From NCBI GenBank assembly GCA_029706075.1, contig JAINUG010000176.1, positions 1,612,001 to 1,676,000 of the forward strand: DNA of 64,000 bases, written 5' to 3'. Made by a program: the position numbers and the translations under genes. Each line of letters starts with the position of its first letter. The stretch's first letter is position 1. Below are positions 62,609 through 64,000 of the stretch, piece by piece. The notes beneath the pieces were generated by a model. That model was given only the letters and a program-made list of their open reading frames with translations. It searched no databases and was not told the origin of the DNA. This stretch comes from Aldrovandia affinis. Lineage: Eukaryota; Chordata; Actinopteri; Notacanthiformes; Halosauridae.

Positions 62609-64000
62609 ACATTATAATGTACAGCCCAATATCCAAAAATGTCACCATATCTAGTATAAATGCACAATTTTGGAGCATCTTGTGGCTTACAGTGCTGAAC
62701 TCTGGACACACTTCAGGTAGGCTACCGTTGGACCCTTGAATGATACTTCACCCCAGCTGCTTCAGTGATAACCCAGCCATATTCATTTGTTTCACATGAT
62801 TTTATAGAACATATTGAGAAGTGTACCATAATAATTTTCAGAGGTTTGTGAAAGTGAGGAAGGATATTCAGGGTGTGGGAGGGGATGAGAAGCACAAAGG
62901 TCACTCAGCTGCTCTGGTTCCGCAGCTAGTGTTGTTATTGAAGAGGCAACCAAATAGCGGCTTTCCCAAATTGCAGCATGACTCTTCGGGTCTCAGATTC
63001 CACCTCTTTCTTGCAATGCAGCCACATTCCTGAATAATTGGCTGCCTCTGTTGACAGAGGGTGGCAATCAGAGCTCAAGTAGGCCAGCTCTGCTCCATGC
63101 CATAAAACATGGACCTTTTTTCCCTTTTATGGGTGGGAAGTAATCTATACATTTATTTACGATGTGAGCGGATGACAGATTTAATATTTTAATTCAGTTT
63201 TATGGTTCTAACAGGGAGCGATGAACTTTATTGCCGTGTCCTGCGAATAGGCACGGCGGGTTTGATCAAGCAGGATGGGTTTGGCTTCATCCATCCCTCA
63301 CATCACTTTCGCAAAAATTTGAACACCTCACAACCCCTGCACCCTCATCTTCTTCCCATTTTCTAAGCCCATCAATTATTCTGGTGCAGAATGAAATAGG
63401 TGACCCGCCACTTACAAGAAAAGATTCATGGAGAAGTAGAGAGAACTGCTTTTAAAAACCTGACTGTTGAGCCCACATAGATGCCTCCAGGAAAATAGAG
63501 ACCTCCATTGTCCATTACATCTCTGTGATCAAGGGCTGCAACGGAATTCTAGTTTTCCTTGCAACAGAAACTACCAGAATTTGCATAACTCAAATCATCC
63601 TTTGCCTCAGTCCTTTTAACTGATCATTGAAAGGCACTTGATAAACTTGTTGGAGTGCATCAACCAAGAACAGTAAATGAACAACGGATGTGAAGTTTAA
63701 AAAAAAATCTGAATAGCAGGACACCTACTGTTTCCAATAAATAAATTCCCTTACAAAATTAAATAATTATTTTATTATCATTTTTTACCCTAATTGTTTT
63801 GGAGATACTGTTTGCATTCCTATTTTGTATTTCTATCTGATTCAAGAGTATCTTTTGAACTCCATCTCTGATTACTGGGAAGACAGATACAGTCTATAAG
63901 AGAAATAATGGCATGTATATTGCAAGAAGGAGGAAGATCATATTTAGTCATCATTGCTACATGTATCTGGCCAGTATGAGTTTAGCATCATCTCCAACAC
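62609..64000. other. No recognisable feature
   Basis: AT-rich DNA to the end of the window with no gene or element signatures identified. Confidence 0.5.

Overview
This is vertebrate nuclear DNA, almost certainly from a teleost fish. It has a low gene density, a spliced vertebrate-type gene, L2-clade LINEs with the fish/eel UnaL2-type 3' end, many Tc1-family transposons, hAT and PIF/Harbinger-like elements, tRNA-derived SINEs and long microsatellites. No prokaryotic operon, phage, plasmid or CRISPR structure is present. The species cannot be named from the sequence; an elopomorph (eel/tarpon group) is possible but only a guess.

One host gene is recognisable. It is a neurexophilin on the + strand, best matched to nxph3, with two coding exons. 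Exon 1 (28979-29032) encodes the first 18 residues of a signal peptide and ends at a GT donor. After an intron of about 13.5 kb, exon 2 (42539-43291) encodes the remaining 250 residues: signal-peptide end, propeptide, dibasic RAKR site, glycosylated core and six-cysteine C-terminal domain. The predicted preproprotein is 268 aa. Likely promoter and 5' leader DNA lies at about 28.3-28.98 kb and poly(A) signals at about 44.1-44.3 kb. Everything else appears intergenic or intronic.

Region by region: 0-3.4 kb holds a solo LTR, a hAT MITE, two Tc1 remnants and a SINE piece. 3.7-7 kb has a degenerate minisatellite and otherwise unrecognised DNA. 7-9.4 kb has a SINE followed by L2 LINE copy 1. 10.4-14 kb has two Tc1 derivatives, a local duplication, a (TG)n tract of about 139 bp and a hAT MITE. 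16.4-21.4 kb has a second solo LTR, L2 copy 2 with a 3 x 45 bp repeat, a G-rich 19-bp minisatellite and a Tc1 copy. 23.8-26.4 kb is a four-level nest: hAT MITE, then a Harbinger-like element, then a TA-flanked TIR element, then a third solo LTR.

Inside the nxph3 intron, transposons cluster at 32.4-37.9 kb (Tc1, a Tc1 MITE with perfect 31-bp inverted repeats, a Harbinger-like MITE, a LINE tail and a broken hAT). The flanks at 29.0-32.4 kb and 37.9-42.5 kb are nearly clean and could hold regulatory elements. Downstream (43.3-64 kb) are another hAT MITE, Tc1 pieces at 50.4-53.3 kb, a hAT with an exact 8-bp target duplication at 59.5-60.65 kb, and unannotated DNA containing a near-perfect Maf recognition element and a 14-bp-stem hairpin.

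I found no undescribed multi-gene system. The most informative items are the correctly spliced neurexophilin, the nested insertion stack with target-site duplications, and the recently mobile Tc1-derived MITE family. No alignment or database search was possible, so family names rest on recognised motifs, termini and target-site duplications.
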